Below are positions 19,648 to 29,845 of a DNA stretch of 64,000 nt, piece after piece. The notes beneath the pieces were generated by a model. It saw only the letters and a program-made list of their open reading frames with translations, was not told where the DNA came from and made no database searches. Where the stretch lies: the NCBI RefSeq assembly GCF_006494365.1, contig NZ_VHIP01000004.1, forward strand, positions 1 to 64,000, in the 5' to 3' direction. This DNA comes from Aestuariibacter sp. GS-14. Lineage in GTDB: Bacteria; Pseudomonadota; Gammaproteobacteria; Enterobacterales; Alteromonadaceae. A program made the translations under genes and the position numbers. Each line of letters opens with the position of its first letter. Positions within the stretch are counted from its first letter, which is position 1.

Positions 19648-19680
19648 AAAAAAAAGCAGGCTAGTGGATGAGAGCCTGCT
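19648..19680 (-). terminator. Terminator-like hairpin for the LysR gene
   Basis: Read on the minus strand, arms AGCAGGCT and AGCCTGCT enclose a 10-base loop and are followed by eight T residues. It lies about 130 bases beyond the LysR stop codon, in the gap between convergent genes. Confidence 0.75.
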
Positions 19681-19746
19681 AAAGAGTCCTAGTAGAGTTA
19701 AGAGACTTCTATTAAGAACTACGTACAGGCTCAATGTAACTTAGCC

Positions 19747-19793
19747 GACTCTTATTTGCAAATGATAATTATTATTATTTGCAAATAAGAGTC
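19747..19793. repeat. Long perfect inverted repeat with A/T loop
   Basis: The arms GACTCTTATTTGCAAAT (19747-19763) and ATTTGCAAATAAGAGTC (19777-19793) are complementary over 17 bases without mismatch. The 13-base loop GATAATTATTATT resembles part of a Fur box. It lies just past the LysR stop codon, between convergent 3' ends. It could be a cruciform, a terminator-like RNA hairpin or a remnant of a miniature element. Confidence 0.7.
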
Positions 19794-19812
19794 GAGTGAT
19801 GTTGAAGTATCG

Positions 19813-20682
19813 CTATTTTAACGCTTCTACCAGCGCATCAATTACCAGTCGCACTTTGGGCGAAAGATGCCGACTGGAAGGATAAATAGCCCATATCCCT
19901 TCATCGGCAATCTGAAATGACGGCATGACTTCTACCAGTTCACCCGACGCCAGATAGGGCGACACGTAATAATCGGGCAATTGCACTATACCCAGACCTT
20001 TTAAAGCGGCGTCTACAACCGCTACACCACTATTGCAGCGCATACGCGCTTTTACACGCACTAACTCGGTCTTTCCCTGTCGGGCAATCTTCCAGTTATC
20101 TGATGTTCCCAGAATACACTGGTGCTGCGGCAATTCAGATATGCTGTGAGGCGTACCATACTTCGCCAGATAGCCTGGCGATGCAGCCATGTGCCAGGCC
20201 CGGCTGCTCAGCCTTCGCGCTATATAAGACGAGTCTTCCAACGAGCCCAAACGGATCGCCAGGTCGTATCCTTCATGAATTAAATCGACCAATTGATTAG
20301 TTAAGTTCAGGTGTATTTCCAATTCTGGATGCGCAGCAGCAATATCATTGATAACAGGCGCAATGATACGCTCGCCATAAGTAACCGGTGCGGTCATCAC
20401 TAATTTACCCGACGGTTTTGCCTGCAGGTCTGTGATTACGCGCTCAGCCGCATTTAACTCTTCCAGAATCGGCTGGCAGTGCCGGTAAAACGTCTCGCCA
20501 GTATCGGTAAGCGCCACCACCCGCGTGGTGCGATTCAGTAATTTACTGCCCAATCTGTTTTCAAGCTTAACCACCTGACGCGACACCTGCGCCGTAGATA
20601 GCCCTAATCGTTTTGCCGCGCCAGAAAAGCTTTGCAGCTCAGCCACAGCAACAAATTCATTTATGCCTTCCCAGTTTGCCAT
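19813..20682 (-). CDS. LysR-family transcriptional regulator
   Basis: A 289-residue LysR regulator. The N-terminal winged HTH (about 5-63) reads FVAVAELQSFSGAAKRLGLS followed by QVSRQVVKLENRLG, and the effector-binding domain (about 90-285) has the usual opening GKLVMTAPVTYGERIIAPV. The short form and sequence resemble the group that often controls a neighbouring dehydrogenase. It is divergent from the formaldehyde dehydrogenase gene with a 117-base gap, so it probably regulates that operon and itself. The effector is not predictable from sequence. Confidence 0.93.
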   Translation of the reverse strand: MANWEGINEFVAVAELQSFSGAAKRLGLSTAQVSRQVVKLENRLGSKLLNRTTRVVALTDTGETFYRHCQPILEELNAAERVITDLQAKPSGKLVMTAPVTYGERIIAPVINDIAAAHPELEIHLNLTNQLVDLIHEGYDLAIRLGSLEDSSYIARRLSSRAWHMAASPGYLAKYGTPHSISELPQHQCILGTSDNWKIARQGKTELVRVKARMRCNSGVAVVDAALKGLGIVQLPDYYVSPYLASGELVEVMPSFQIADEGIWAIYPSSRHLSPKVRLVIDALVEALK

Positions 20683-20799
20683 GCCAGCATTATTACCAAA
20701 CAGTAAAAGTGATTTACCAAATACTACTATTGTTACTTAAAATAACGCAACTACACTTGTTAACGTTAATTGTTAATCCACCATCAAGGAATTTTGTGA

Positions 20800-21927
<1,128 letters not shown>

Positions 21928-21933
21928 TACTGA

Positions 21934-21977
21934 GCGTCGCTACCAATTTGACCCACATCCGGCAGCGACGCGTTTTT
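21934..21977 (+). terminator. Hairpin plus T tract between frmA and fghA
   Basis: Arms GCGTCGCT (21934-21941) and AGCGACGC (21964-21971) are followed by GTTTTT. The hairpin falls between the two pathway genes and may act as a partial terminator or attenuator, lowering expression of the second gene. Confidence 0.6.
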
Positions 21978-21992
21978 CACGGATTAGATTTC

Positions 21993-22832
21993 ATGACCAT
22001 AGATCACATCAGCAGTAATAAAAGCTTTGGTGGGTGGCATAAGCAGTACTCACACGCTTCAACAACCACACATTGCACCATGCGTTTCGCCATTTACCTG
22101 CCGCCACAGTGCAGCAGTGGTGCAAAAGTCCCTGTTTTATACTGGTTGTCAGGGTTAACCTGTACCGACGAAAACTTTATGCAAAAAGCCGGCGCTCAGC
22201 GCATGGCAGCAGAGTTGGGTATAGCCATTGTTGCGCCAGACACTTCGCCACGCGGAGAAAATGTGGCCAACGACGAAGGCTATGATTTAGGCCAGGGTGC
22301 CGGTTTTTATGTGAATGCCACACAAGCGCCCTGGTCGGCACATTTTCACATGTACGACTACGTGGTTTCTGAGCTTCCAGCGCTAATTGAAGCCCACTTC
22401 CCTGTTACGCAGCAGCGAGCGATAAGCGGGCATTCCATGGGTGGCCACGGCGCGTTAAGTATTGCGCTGAAAAACCCTCAGCGTTACAGCTCAGCCAGTG
22501 CATTCAGTCCTATTTGCCACCCAACTCAATGCCCATGGGGGCAAAAAGCCTTTACCGCCTATTTGGGTGAAGACAAAAGCGCCTGGCAACAATACGACAC
22601 GGTTGAGCTCATGAAGCAAAGCCAGCACGCGTTGCCGATGATGGTGGATCAAGGGCTGGACGATAGTTTCTTAAAAGAACAGCTCATGCCATCAGCACTC
22701 GCCGCGGTAGCTGCTGAAAAGGACTACCCCATCGTAATTCGTCAGCACGACGGTTACGACCACAGCTATTACTTCATTGCTTCGTTCATTGAAGAGCACC
22801 TGCGATTCCACGCACAACATCTGTCACAATAA
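21993..22832 (+). CDS. fghA: S-formylglutathione hydrolase
   Basis: An esterase-D-type alpha/beta hydrolase of 279 residues that hydrolyses S-formylglutathione to formate and glutathione, the second step after FrmA. Diagnostic segments are [21 protein letters not shown], the nucleophile motif [21 protein letters not shown] with the catalytic Asp region, and [15 protein letters not shown] with the catalytic His. The ATG at 21993 is preferred because homologues start with an Ile-Ser-Ser-Asn-Lys-like segment there; an upstream in-frame TTG at 21948 would begin inside the intergenic hairpin. It is co-directional with frmA. Confidence 0.96.
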   Translation: MTIDHISSNKSFGGWHKQYSHASTTTHCTMRFAIYLPPQCSSGAKVPVLYWLSGLTCTDENFMQKAGAQRMAAELGIAIVAPDTSPRGENVANDEGYDLGQGAGFYVNATQAPWSAHFHMYDYVVSELPALIEAHFPVTQQRAISGHSMGGHGALSIALKNPQRYSSASAFSPICHPTQCPWGQKAFTAYLGEDKSAWQQYDTVELMKQSQHALPMMVDQGLDDSFLKEQLMPSALAAVAAEKDYPIVIRQHDGYDHSYYFIASFIEEHLRFHAQHLSQ

Positions 22833-22843
22833 ATTCAGATTAA

Positions 22844-22876
22844 ACGCAGTGTATCCTCGATACGCTGCGTGTTATT
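22844..22876 (+). terminator. Terminator-like hairpin after fghA
   Basis: A 12-base stem (one G-U pair) formed by ACGCAGTGTATC and GATACGCTGCGT encloses a CTC loop. It is followed by a short T-rich stretch, 11 bases past the stop codon. Confidence 0.65.
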
Positions 22877-22981
22877 CACTGCCAAACCTGTTTAAATACC
22901 CCCTAATTTAGCAATTGCTGCGTCCAGCAGTGCTGATGACGCGTATCCTCTGTATTAGTTAATTCTCGTTTGCCTGCTTTT

Positions 22982-25015
22982 ATGAAATTTTTACTTAGTT
23001 CTTTGCCGTTTTGTTTACTTTTCTCTCCTGCCATTTTCGCCGATGGCCCGGACTTCGAACGCTTAGTGGTATATGGCCGCCAGAGCGATCTGATTGGAGA
23101 TTCGATCTCTGCGTCAGAAGGGGTAATAGGCTATGGCGATATCGAAATCAGGCCCATATCCCGCGCGGGTGAGATACTGGAGTTTGTGCCCGGTATGGTA
23201 GTTACCCAACACAGCGGCTCAGGTAAGGCGAACCAGTACTTTCTTCGCGGCTTTAACCTGGATCACGGTACCGATTTCAGTATTCTGGTTGATGGCATGC
23301 CAGTAAACATGCGCAGCCATGGCCACGGGCAAGGATATAGCGACCTGAATTTTATCACCCCGGAATTTATTCAGCGTATCGATTACCAAAAAGGCCCTTA
23401 CCGGGCTATTCAGGGGGATTTTTCATTGGCTGGCAGTGCCAACTTCGCGCTGACATCTAAATTCGAACAACCGTTTGTAAAATTTGAACTGGGTGAATAC
23501 GGTTATCAGCGTGCAGTGGCTGCAACCAACTTTTCACAAGACAACAGCAATCTGGCCGTTGGCGCTGAATGGCAGAGTTATGCTGGCCCCTGGACGGATA
23601 TCGACGAAGATATCAATAAAAAGAACATGTTGGTTCGCTATCAGCATAGCAACGATGACAGCCTGCTGCGCGTTACCTTTATGGGGTACGACAACAGTTG
23701 GAATTCAGCTGACCAAATTCCGGCCCGCGCAGTAGCGAGTGGGCTAATTAACGAATTTGGTTCGCTGGATACTGGCCTGGGCGGCGACTCATCGCGTTAC
23801 AGTTTATCGATGAACTGGCAAAACAGTCAATGGGTGGTGAATGCCTATAGCATTAAAAGCCAGCTGAATTTGTTCTCCAACTTTACCTACTACCTGGACA
23901 ACCCCGAGCAAGGTGATCAGTTTGAACAGCTGGATGAGCGTATATTGAGTGGTGGCTCAATAACCTATTTGCAATCCAATAAAATTGGCAACCTGCATGC
24001 TCACCATATGGCCGGCGTTGAGTACCGGCAGGATGACATCAGCGATATCGGTTTGTTCAATACCGAAAGCCGCCAACGCATTGGCACAGTGCGCCGTGAC
24101 AACATCAACGAGCAATCCCTGGCCGCGTTTTACGAACTCAGTGTAGACATTACCGACAATCTGCCGGTACATATCGGGGTGCGACACGACACCCTGTGGG
24201 CACATGTAAATAGCGATCTTGCGGCAAACAGCGGCTCTGAAAACGATAGCCTGGTAAGCATTAAGGGCGGTGTTAGCTATATCATAAACGACGCATGGCA
24301 GGTTTACGCCAATGCCGGTCAATCTTTCCACTCCAATGACGCCAGAGGCTCAGTGATTAGTGTAGACCCTGTAACGCTGGAACCAGCAACACCAGTGGAT
24401 TTACTGGTTCGGGGAGTCGGCAGTGAGATTGGCATCCGGGTGGCAAACTACCGTTACTACAATGCGTCTTTTGCGGTATGGCAGCTACGCAATGATTCAG
24501 AGCTGGTGTTTGTGGGTGATGCGGGTAATACCGAAGCCAGCCGGGCGTCGAAACGCTGGGGCGCTGAATTCTCTGGTTACTACTGGTTTAACAGTAATCT
24601 GACAGCCGATGTGGAACTTGCCTGGACTCAAGGCCGCTTTACCGAAAATGAAGAGGGCGAAGGCAACTATATTGATGGCAGTGTGCCGTTTGTTGCCAGC
24701 CTGGGACTCAACTGGCAGGCCACTGACACCATTCGCACGGGTTTACGGGTACGCCATTTCGGAAAGCGAACATTAGACAGCACCAGGTCACGTCAATCTG
24801 ACTCATTTACCGTGATAAACGCCAATCTGGCGTACGAAATTAACAACTGGAAAGCTGAATTAACCTTGCTGAATGTGCTTAACAGTCGCGATCACGACAT
24901 AGACTACTGGTATGCCAGCCGTCTAAATAACGAAGTGTCAGAGGGGGTGGAAGACAATCACTATCACCCCATTGAGCCCAGGGCTGTCAGAGCGGGAGTA
25001 ACCTACAAATTCTAG
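22982..25015 (+). CDS. TonB-dependent outer-membrane receptor, substrate unknown
   Basis: A 677-residue receptor from the ATG at 22982 (a TTG at 22970 is possible; no strong ribosome site is visible for either). The signal peptide ends near IFADGP. The plug (about 30-150) contains GEILEFVPGMVVTQHSGSG, YFLRGFNLDHGTDF and a His-rich stretch MRSHGHGQGYSDL; the barrel ends in Tyr-Lys-Phe after a conserved YHPIEPRAVRAGVTY segment. This belongs to a receptor group distinct from siderophore receptors. The His-rich plug loop could contact a metal or its chelate, but that is inference. A hairpin follows. Confidence 0.85.
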   Translation: MKFLLSSLPFCLLFSPAIFADGPDFERLVVYGRQSDLIGDSISASEGVIGYGDIEIRPISRAGEILEFVPGMVVTQHSGSGKANQYFLRGFNLDHGTDFSILVDGMPVNMRSHGHGQGYSDLNFITPEFIQRIDYQKGPYRAIQGDFSLAGSANFALTSKFEQPFVKFELGEYGYQRAVAATNFSQDNSNLAVGAEWQSYAGPWTDIDEDINKKNMLVRYQHSNDDSLLRVTFMGYDNSWNSADQIPARAVASGLINEFGSLDTGLGGDSSRYSLSMNWQNSQWVVNAYSIKSQLNLFSNFTYYLDNPEQGDQFEQLDERILSGGSITYLQSNKIGNLHAHHMAGVEYRQDDISDIGLFNTESRQRIGTVRRDNINEQSLAAFYELSVDITDNLPVHIGVRHDTLWAHVNSDLAANSGSENDSLVSIKGGVSYIINDAWQVYANAGQSFHSNDARGSVISVDPVTLEPATPVDLLVRGVGSEIGIRVANYRYYNASFAVWQLRNDSELVFVGDAGNTEASRASKRWGAEFSGYYWFNSNLTADVELAWTQGRFTENEEGEGNYIDGSVPFVASLGLNWQATDTIRTGLRVRHFGKRTLDSTRSRQSDSFTVINANLAYEINNWKAELTLLNVLNSRDHDIDYWYASRLNNEVSEGVEDNHYHPIEPRAVRAGVTYKF

Positions 25016-25028
25016 TATTCAGGTAAAA

Positions 25029-25055
25029 CGTCGCTAGCCAATAAAGCTAGCGACG
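25029..25055 (+). terminator. Hairpin after TonB receptor
   Basis: Perfect 10-base arms CGTCGCTAGC and GCTAGCGACG enclose a seven-base loop, 13 bases past the stop codon. There is no strong T tract, so termination is inferred from position. Confidence 0.6.
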
Positions 25056-25111
25056 CAGCGATTTAAAAACACTGGAGGTGGTGGGTCAACTATGCTGCCA
25101 GATAAGTAATG

Positions 25112-25252
25112 TTATATCGCTGAAAACAATACATCGATGCCTACAAGCAACGACACTCCGATAACAAAGCAGTATAAATTTGGATCGGTTAAAAAGCCTT
25201 TTAACCGCATGTCCGCTGCATGCTTTGTATTTACTGTTTTAGCTGAAATCAT
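25112..25252 (-). CDS. Small single-span membrane protein, 46 residues
   Basis: A short open frame starting at ATG 25252 with AGGTG six bases upstream. It encodes a basic N-terminal half (residues 1-20 with five Lys or Arg, plus a His) and a hydrophobic helix at about 27-46 ending at the C terminus. The shape, a positively charged head followed by one membrane span, is common in small inner-membrane proteins that modulate transporters. It lies between two TonB receptor genes, antisense to both. I recognise no family, so coding status rests on the ribosome site and the sensible topology. Confidence 0.45.
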   Translation of the reverse strand: MISAKTVNTKHAADMRLKGFLTDPNLYCFVIGVSLLVGIDVLFSAI

Positions 25253-25743
25253 GTTGTCACCTGCCAATGAATGTTAACAAGATGTAATATTACTATCTTA
25301 GCTAAGGATTCTCTGGCTTCCCATTATCCAAAAGTCTACATTCAATAACAGAATAGATAGGTTTAAATAATGAGCAGAAAACCATTGATTTAAGCACTGC
25401 TAACAGTCCTTCATACCATCCGGTTCAGATGATTTTTCGCTTTTCCATCGAAATAAAAATGTTATAACATAACAAAACATGACATTATAGCTGTCGTTTT
25501 ACTAGCAGAGTGGTTCGTTATTCGTTGTTTAGCATTTTCTGCTGCTACCGCTGCGCCGTTGAAACTTTACGCTGCCAAAGCCTGTTTTTCGACGCATTTG
25601 CAGTGCACCGACTCACTTATACTGATTGTGGAAGGAATATCCAGCACCATTACAACATAAGTGTGGCCAACAAAATAAATAACACCAGCCACCAGGATAG
25701 TCCCTTTTGCCGTCGATTTGAGAACCTTTGGAGATAGCACAAG
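25253..25743. other. Intergenic region upstream of the TonB siderophore receptor gene
   Basis: About 490 bases with no convincing gene. It contains the Zur-like site at 25457-25477 and should hold the promoters of the small membrane protein (minus) and of the receptor (plus). A 95-codon minus-strand frame here overlaps the receptor start and looks non-coding. Confidence 0.4.
25457..25477. promoter_or_regulatory. Putative Zur-like operator
   Basis: GTTATAACATAAC (25461-25473) matches the 13-base core of the gammaproteobacterial Zur consensus (GTTATAWTATAAC) at 12 positions, within AT-rich flanks; TGTTATAACA is a perfect palindrome. It lies about 270 bases before the receptor gene and 205 bases before the small divergent protein. 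Confidence 0.45.
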
Positions 25744-27873
25744 ATGATGAAGCACCGAATTTTTATGAAAACTGCGCTCACGGCGGCAGTTTCTGTTGCG
25801 CTGGCTAACAGCACCAGCGTATTTGCGCAGGAAACCCCGGAAGATATGGAACAAATTGAGGTTGTGCAGCAGCGCCAGCCTTACCGTGGTGATGTACCAC
25901 TGAAATCCTTACCGCAGAATATTGACATCGTTAGTGCTGAATTACTAAAAGACGTCGGCGTAAACGACCTGCAAAATGCCCTGGACTTCGCCAGTGGCGT
26001 TGCCCGTCAGAACAGTTTTGGTGGATTGTGGGACAGCTTTGCTATTCGCGGCTTTGCCGGCGATGAGAACCTGCCTTCCGGATACGTAGTTAACGGTTTT
26101 AGTGCTGGTCGTGGCTTCAGCGGTCGCCGCGATACCTCTAACGTTCAGGCAATTGAAGTACTAAAAGGCCCAGGCTCGGCGCTTTATGGCCGTAGCGAAC
26201 CCGGCGGTACGATTAACATTATCACCAAAAAGCCTCAATTTACCGAAGAAGGTTACATTCAGGCGACAGTAGGTTCATACAGCCTTTATCGCCTTGAAGG
26301 TGACTATACCAACGCGATAAACAGCGATCTGGCTTTCCGTGTAAACGGCGCATACGAAGACGCTGGCAGTTTCCGCGATACCGTGGAAAGCAACAAACTG
26401 GCCTTTACACCATCACTCACCTATCAGATTTCTGACGACACTTCCTTAACTTACGAACTGGAAGTCCTCGACCAGGAAGCCCCATTTGACCGCGGCATTG
26501 TGGTAGTCGATTATGAATTTGGTGTGGTACCTATTGATACCTTTTATGGCGAGCCAAACGATGGCCCAATGAATATTGAAGCCCTGGGGCACCAACTCAC
26601 GCTGCAACACCAACTCAACAGTGATTGGAGCCTGATGGTAGGTATGAGCTACCGCGAGTCATCTTTTGAAGGCTACTCCAGCGAAGTAGAATTGTCTGCG
26701 GGCCGCCAATTGCTGTACACCGATGGCGAAACCGTATCGCGTCAGCGTCGTTACCGCGACTACGATGCAGAAGACTTGTCTGGCCGTGTAGAGTTAAGTG
26801 GAACTGTGTCTACAGGCGACATTGTGCACCATATCCTGATTGGTGCTGATGCCTACGACTATCAACTGGATCAAATTCAGCAACGCTGGAGAACCGGCTG
26901 GGGCACAGGCGACACAACCTATTCTGTATCACTGATCAACCCGGTATACGGCGAAGCACAGCCTGCAACCGGTGCATTATGGGATCGCCGCGAAGAACAA
27001 TCTACCGTAGGTTTATACGTTCAGGATCAAATTGACCTGACTGAATCCTTTAAAGTACTCGCGGGCTTGCGTTTCGACGATTTCTCCCGCGATTTTTCTG
27101 ATTATTTGTCGGATGCTTATACCAGTGAATCACAAACCGCAACCAGTCCGCGAGTTGGTCTGGTGTACGAACCGTCAAACCTGTATACCCTGTACTTAAG
27201 CTATTCTGAGGGCTTCCGTCCGAACTCAGGCACCGACGCCAACGGCGCGACTTTTGAGCCAGAAGAAAGCAAATCCTATGAGGCAGGCGTAAAATTTGCC
27301 AATAGCAATGAAAGCCTCACTGGTACCGTGGCGCTGTTCCGCGCTGAAAAATCCAATGTGCTGAGCGCCGATCCAGTGAACTCCGGTTACTCTGCAGCGC
27401 TGGGCGAAGCAGAAAGTCAGGGGATTGAAGTAGACCTCAATGCAGTGATTGCCGACGATACAACCCTTACACTGGCTTACGCCTTCGTAGATGCAGAAAC
27501 GGCAAACGAAGTGGTAAACGTTGATTGGGGTGTGAACATTCCGGCTGGCAGTCGCTTAATTAACATCCCGGAACACAAGCTGAATGTTACCGCCATGCAC
27601 TTTATGGACATTGCGGGCAAAGAGTCAAAAGTCGGTGCCAGTGTAACTTACGTAGGCGACCGTCTGGGTGAAACTATTGATCCGGACTACATTTTACCAA
27701 GCTATACAACCGTTCGCTTATTCGGGTCGGTTAACCTGTCTGACAACGTGGTAATCAATGCCGATATCGACAACCTGTTCGACAAGGAATACTACGACAG
27801 TTCTTACTCTGCGCTTTGGACCATGCCGGGTTCACCGCGTACTGCTAAGATCAGCGTGAAATACGCGTTTTGA
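25744..27873 (+). CDS. TonB-dependent siderophore receptor (ferrichrome/hydroxamate type)
   Basis: A 709-residue outer-membrane receptor. The signal peptide ends near VFAQET. The plug has RGDVPLKSLPQNIDIVSAEL, FAIRGFAGDENLPSGYVVNG and VLKGPGSALYGRSEPGGTIN, the typical TonB siderophore receptor pattern. The barrel ends in Lys-Tyr-Ala-Phe, with the terminal segment DIDNLFDKEYYDSSY common to FhuA/FpvA relatives. GGAG precedes the first of two adjacent ATG codons. A terminator follows, so it is a single-gene unit. No Fur-like box was seen directly upstream; a Zur-like site lies further up, which would be unusual for an iron receptor. Confidence 0.92.
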   Translation: MMKHRIFMKTALTAAVSVALANSTSVFAQETPEDMEQIEVVQQRQPYRGDVPLKSLPQNIDIVSAELLKDVGVNDLQNALDFASGVARQNSFGGLWDSFAIRGFAGDENLPSGYVVNGFSAGRGFSGRRDTSNVQAIEVLKGPGSALYGRSEPGGTINIITKKPQFTEEGYIQATVGSYSLYRLEGDYTNAINSDLAFRVNGAYEDAGSFRDTVESNKLAFTPSLTYQISDDTSLTYELEVLDQEAPFDRGIVVVDYEFGVVPIDTFYGEPNDGPMNIEALGHQLTLQHQLNSDWSLMVGMSYRESSFEGYSSEVELSAGRQLLYTDGETVSRQRRYRDYDAEDLSGRVELSGTVSTGDIVHHILIGADAYDYQLDQIQQRWRTGWGTGDTTYSVSLINPVYGEAQPATGALWDRREEQSTVGLYVQDQIDLTESFKVLAGLRFDDFSRDFSDYLSDAYTSESQTATSPRVGLVYEPSNLYTLYLSYSEGFRPNSGTDANGATFEPEESKSYEAGVKFANSNESLTGTVALFRAEKSNVLSADPVNSGYSAALGEAESQGIEVDLNAVIADDTTLTLAYAFVDAETANEVVNVDWGVNIPAGSRLINIPEHKLNVTAMHFMDIAGKESKVGASVTYVGDRLGETIDPDYILPSYTTVRLFGSVNLSDNVVINADIDNLFDKEYYDSSYSALWTMPGSPRTAKISVKYAF

Positions 27874-27880
27874 TTGTACT

Positions 27881-27906
27881 GCCGGGCGTTCCCGCCCGGC
27901 GCTTTT
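27881..27906 (+). terminator. Rho-independent terminator after siderophore receptor
   Basis: GC-rich arms GCCGGGCG and CGCCCGGC around a TTCC loop are followed by GCTTTT, seven bases past the stop codon. Confidence 0.88.
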
Positions 27907-28001
27907 CCGACCCTTAGCAAACATCCCTGAACAAACAGTTGCGCTGGTTTAGCCATTAGCGATACTGTGTCGGCATTGTGCAGTACAAGAGGAACACCAT
28001 T

Positions 28002-28493
28002 GTGGCAGGTATTAAATTAGACAGAATCGACATTAACATTCTGGCAGAACTGCAAAAGAACGGGCGCATTACCAATACTGATTTGGCCGATGCTGTAGCA
28101 TTGTCGCCCAGCCCCTGCCTGGCCAGGGTAAAGCGATTGGAAAAGGCCGGTTACATTACCAGTTACAATGCCAAAATTGCGCTGGAAAAGCTGGGTGAAA
28201 CTGCAACAGTATTCACCGAAGTCACGTTAAGTGATCACCACATGGAAGACTTTGCTAAATTTGAACGCAATATCCGTACTATCGACGAAGTAATCGAGTG
28301 CCATTTGATCAGCGGTGGTTACGATTACCTGCTTAAATTTGTCACCCGAGGCATTACCCACTATCAGTCGCTGATGGAAGAAATTTTGGAAAGAGATTTC
28401 GGTATTTCAAAGTACTTCAGTTACATCGTTTTGAAATCGCCCATTGAAAAACTGCATTATCCACTTGCCACGCTTTTCAAGCCGGAAAAGTAA
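28002..28493 (+). CDS. Lrp/AsnC-family transcriptional regulator
   Basis: A 163-residue regulator from the GTG at 28002, chosen because AAGAGGAA lies a normal distance upstream; an upstream GTG at 27978 would include that site in the coding sequence. The N-terminal HTH (LDRIDINILAELQKNGRI, then ALSPSPCLARVKRLEKAGYI) and the C-terminal RAM ligand domain (about 68-150) are clear. The hydroxyacid dehydrogenase gene begins two bases after its stop codon, so they are translationally coupled. Proteins of this kind usually sense an amino acid or 2-oxo acid; the ligand is unknown. Confidence 0.93.
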   Translation: MAGIKLDRIDINILAELQKNGRITNTDLADAVALSPSPCLARVKRLEKAGYITSYNAKIALEKLGETATVFTEVTLSDHHMEDFAKFERNIRTIDEVIECHLISGGYDYLLKFVTRGITHYQSLMEEILERDFGISKYFSYIVLKSPIEKLHYPLATLFKPEK

Positions 28494-28495
28494 TC

Positions 28496-29428
28496 ATGGC
28501 CATTAATCTGGTTTACAAAGGCCCGCAAACACGAGGCGAGTGCTGGCAGGAAACGGTAATCAACGCATTGCCCGATACAAAATGGCATACCTGGCCCCAC
28601 GTTCCTGTGCCCGAACAGGTAGATGCCATCATCGCGTGGACGCTGCCAGACAATACCTTTGAAACCTATCCCAATGTAAAAGCGGTTTTCTCGGTTGGCG
28701 CCGGCGTTGATCAATTGCAGCCCGACAGGATTCCAGACACCATTAAATTGATCCGGCTGATCGACCCGTCACTTACATTACAAATGCAAACCTATGTGCT
28801 GTCGTCAGTAATGATGATCCATCGCGATCATTTTTTGTATCAATCGCAAAAAGCACAAAGGTGCTGGCAACAACACAACGTAGCTTTGCCCCATGAATGC
28901 ACGGTGAGTATTCTGGGTTTAGGAGAGCTCGGTAAAGCCGTCGCCAGCCAGCTCAGTTCATTAGGCTTCAGAGTAAACGGCTGGAGTCGAAGTGCAAAAC
29001 AGCTGGATGGCGTATCTACGTTTCACGGCCAACAAGGTTTGTCAGACATGTTGGCAAATACCCACATTCTGGTGAGCTTGCTGCCGCTAACAGAAGAAAC
29101 CAAAGGCCTGATCAATGCCGACACCCTGGCAACACTGCCCAAAGGAGCCTCGGTGATCAACGCAGGGCGCGGCGAGCAAATAGTGGACGACGATTTACTG
29201 GCAGCCCTGGATAGTGGCCACATTCAATACGCCATTCTGGATGTCTTTAAACACGAGCCATTGGCCGAATCTCACCCCTACTGGACACACCCCAGAGTGC
29301 ATGTCACGCCCCACATAGCCTCCATTACCCGAAATGACACTGCGGGCCAGCGCCTGGCCGAAAACCTGTTGCGCTGGCAACAAGGCCAACCCATGATTGG
29401 CGAGGTAAATAAACAGCGCGGGTACTAA
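28496..29428 (+). CDS. D-2-hydroxyacid dehydrogenase (GhrA-like glyoxylate/hydroxypyruvate reductase)
   Basis: A 310-residue NAD(P)-dependent enzyme of the D-isomer-specific 2-hydroxyacid dehydrogenase family. It has the Rossmann motif LGLGELGKAVASQL (about 143), the Arg of GRGEQIVDDDLL (about 223), the Glu in DVFKHEPLAESHPYW and the His in HVTPHIAS (about 280), i.e. the Arg-Glu-His set. The closest shape is GhrA, which reduces glyoxylate and hydroxypyruvate. Coupling to an Lrp-type regulator suggests a role in amino or oxo acid metabolism. Confidence 0.92.
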   Translation: MAINLVYKGPQTRGECWQETVINALPDTKWHTWPHVPVPEQVDAIIAWTLPDNTFETYPNVKAVFSVGAGVDQLQPDRIPDTIKLIRLIDPSLTLQMQTYVLSSVMMIHRDHFLYQSQKAQRCWQQHNVALPHECTVSILGLGELGKAVASQLSSLGFRVNGWSRSAKQLDGVSTFHGQQGLSDMLANTHILVSLLPLTEETKGLINADTLATLPKGASVINAGRGEQIVDDDLLAALDSGHIQYAILDVFKHEPLAESHPYWTHPRVHVTPHIASITRNDTAGQRLAENLLRWQQGQPMIGEVNKQRGY

Positions 29429-29551
29429 GCCCACTCGCGCCACCCGCCTGTCAGCACGATTTGTTCACGTTGCGGATTATCCGATCATAAGGACTGAATG
29501 GGTGCACTCCCCCTCGATCAGAATATCAGTCTGAACGTTTAAGATAACAAG

Positions 29552-29738
29552 ATGAAATACCTGCTTTTAAGTTGTCTGCTTTGCCTCTAAACGGCCTCAT
29601 TCGCCGTTTAATACTGAGGTTTGATCAGGCAAAGACCCTGGTAAAGCATGTCAGAATGGCTTGCAACACATCAAAGATTTGCTCACCAGTACCAATATCA
29701 CTGCAGACGGACGTTACACCGCACTTGCAAAGCAATAG
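29552..29738 (+). pseudogene. Decayed small secreted-protein gene (possible)
   Basis: ATG at 29552 opens a signal-peptide-like MKYLLLSCLLCL, stopped at codon 13. In the same frame after the stop the text TASFAV continues as a plausible signal end. In another frame, from about 29625 to the stop at 29736-29738, a protein-like C terminus appears (ACQNGLQHIKDLL, then TADGRYTALAKQ). This pattern fits a short exported protein broken by a nonsense mutation and a frameshift. The family is not recognised, and the 417-base gap otherwise holds nothing I can identify. Confidence 0.3.
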
Positions 29739-29845
29739 CGACTTGCGGGAAGCTGCCGCAGTGTAATTTTTATCCACTTTTGCCCTAAGAAGTATCGGTA
29801 TCGTGCTCCAGAATGCACAGTACAGTTAGACAACTTTCGATACGA

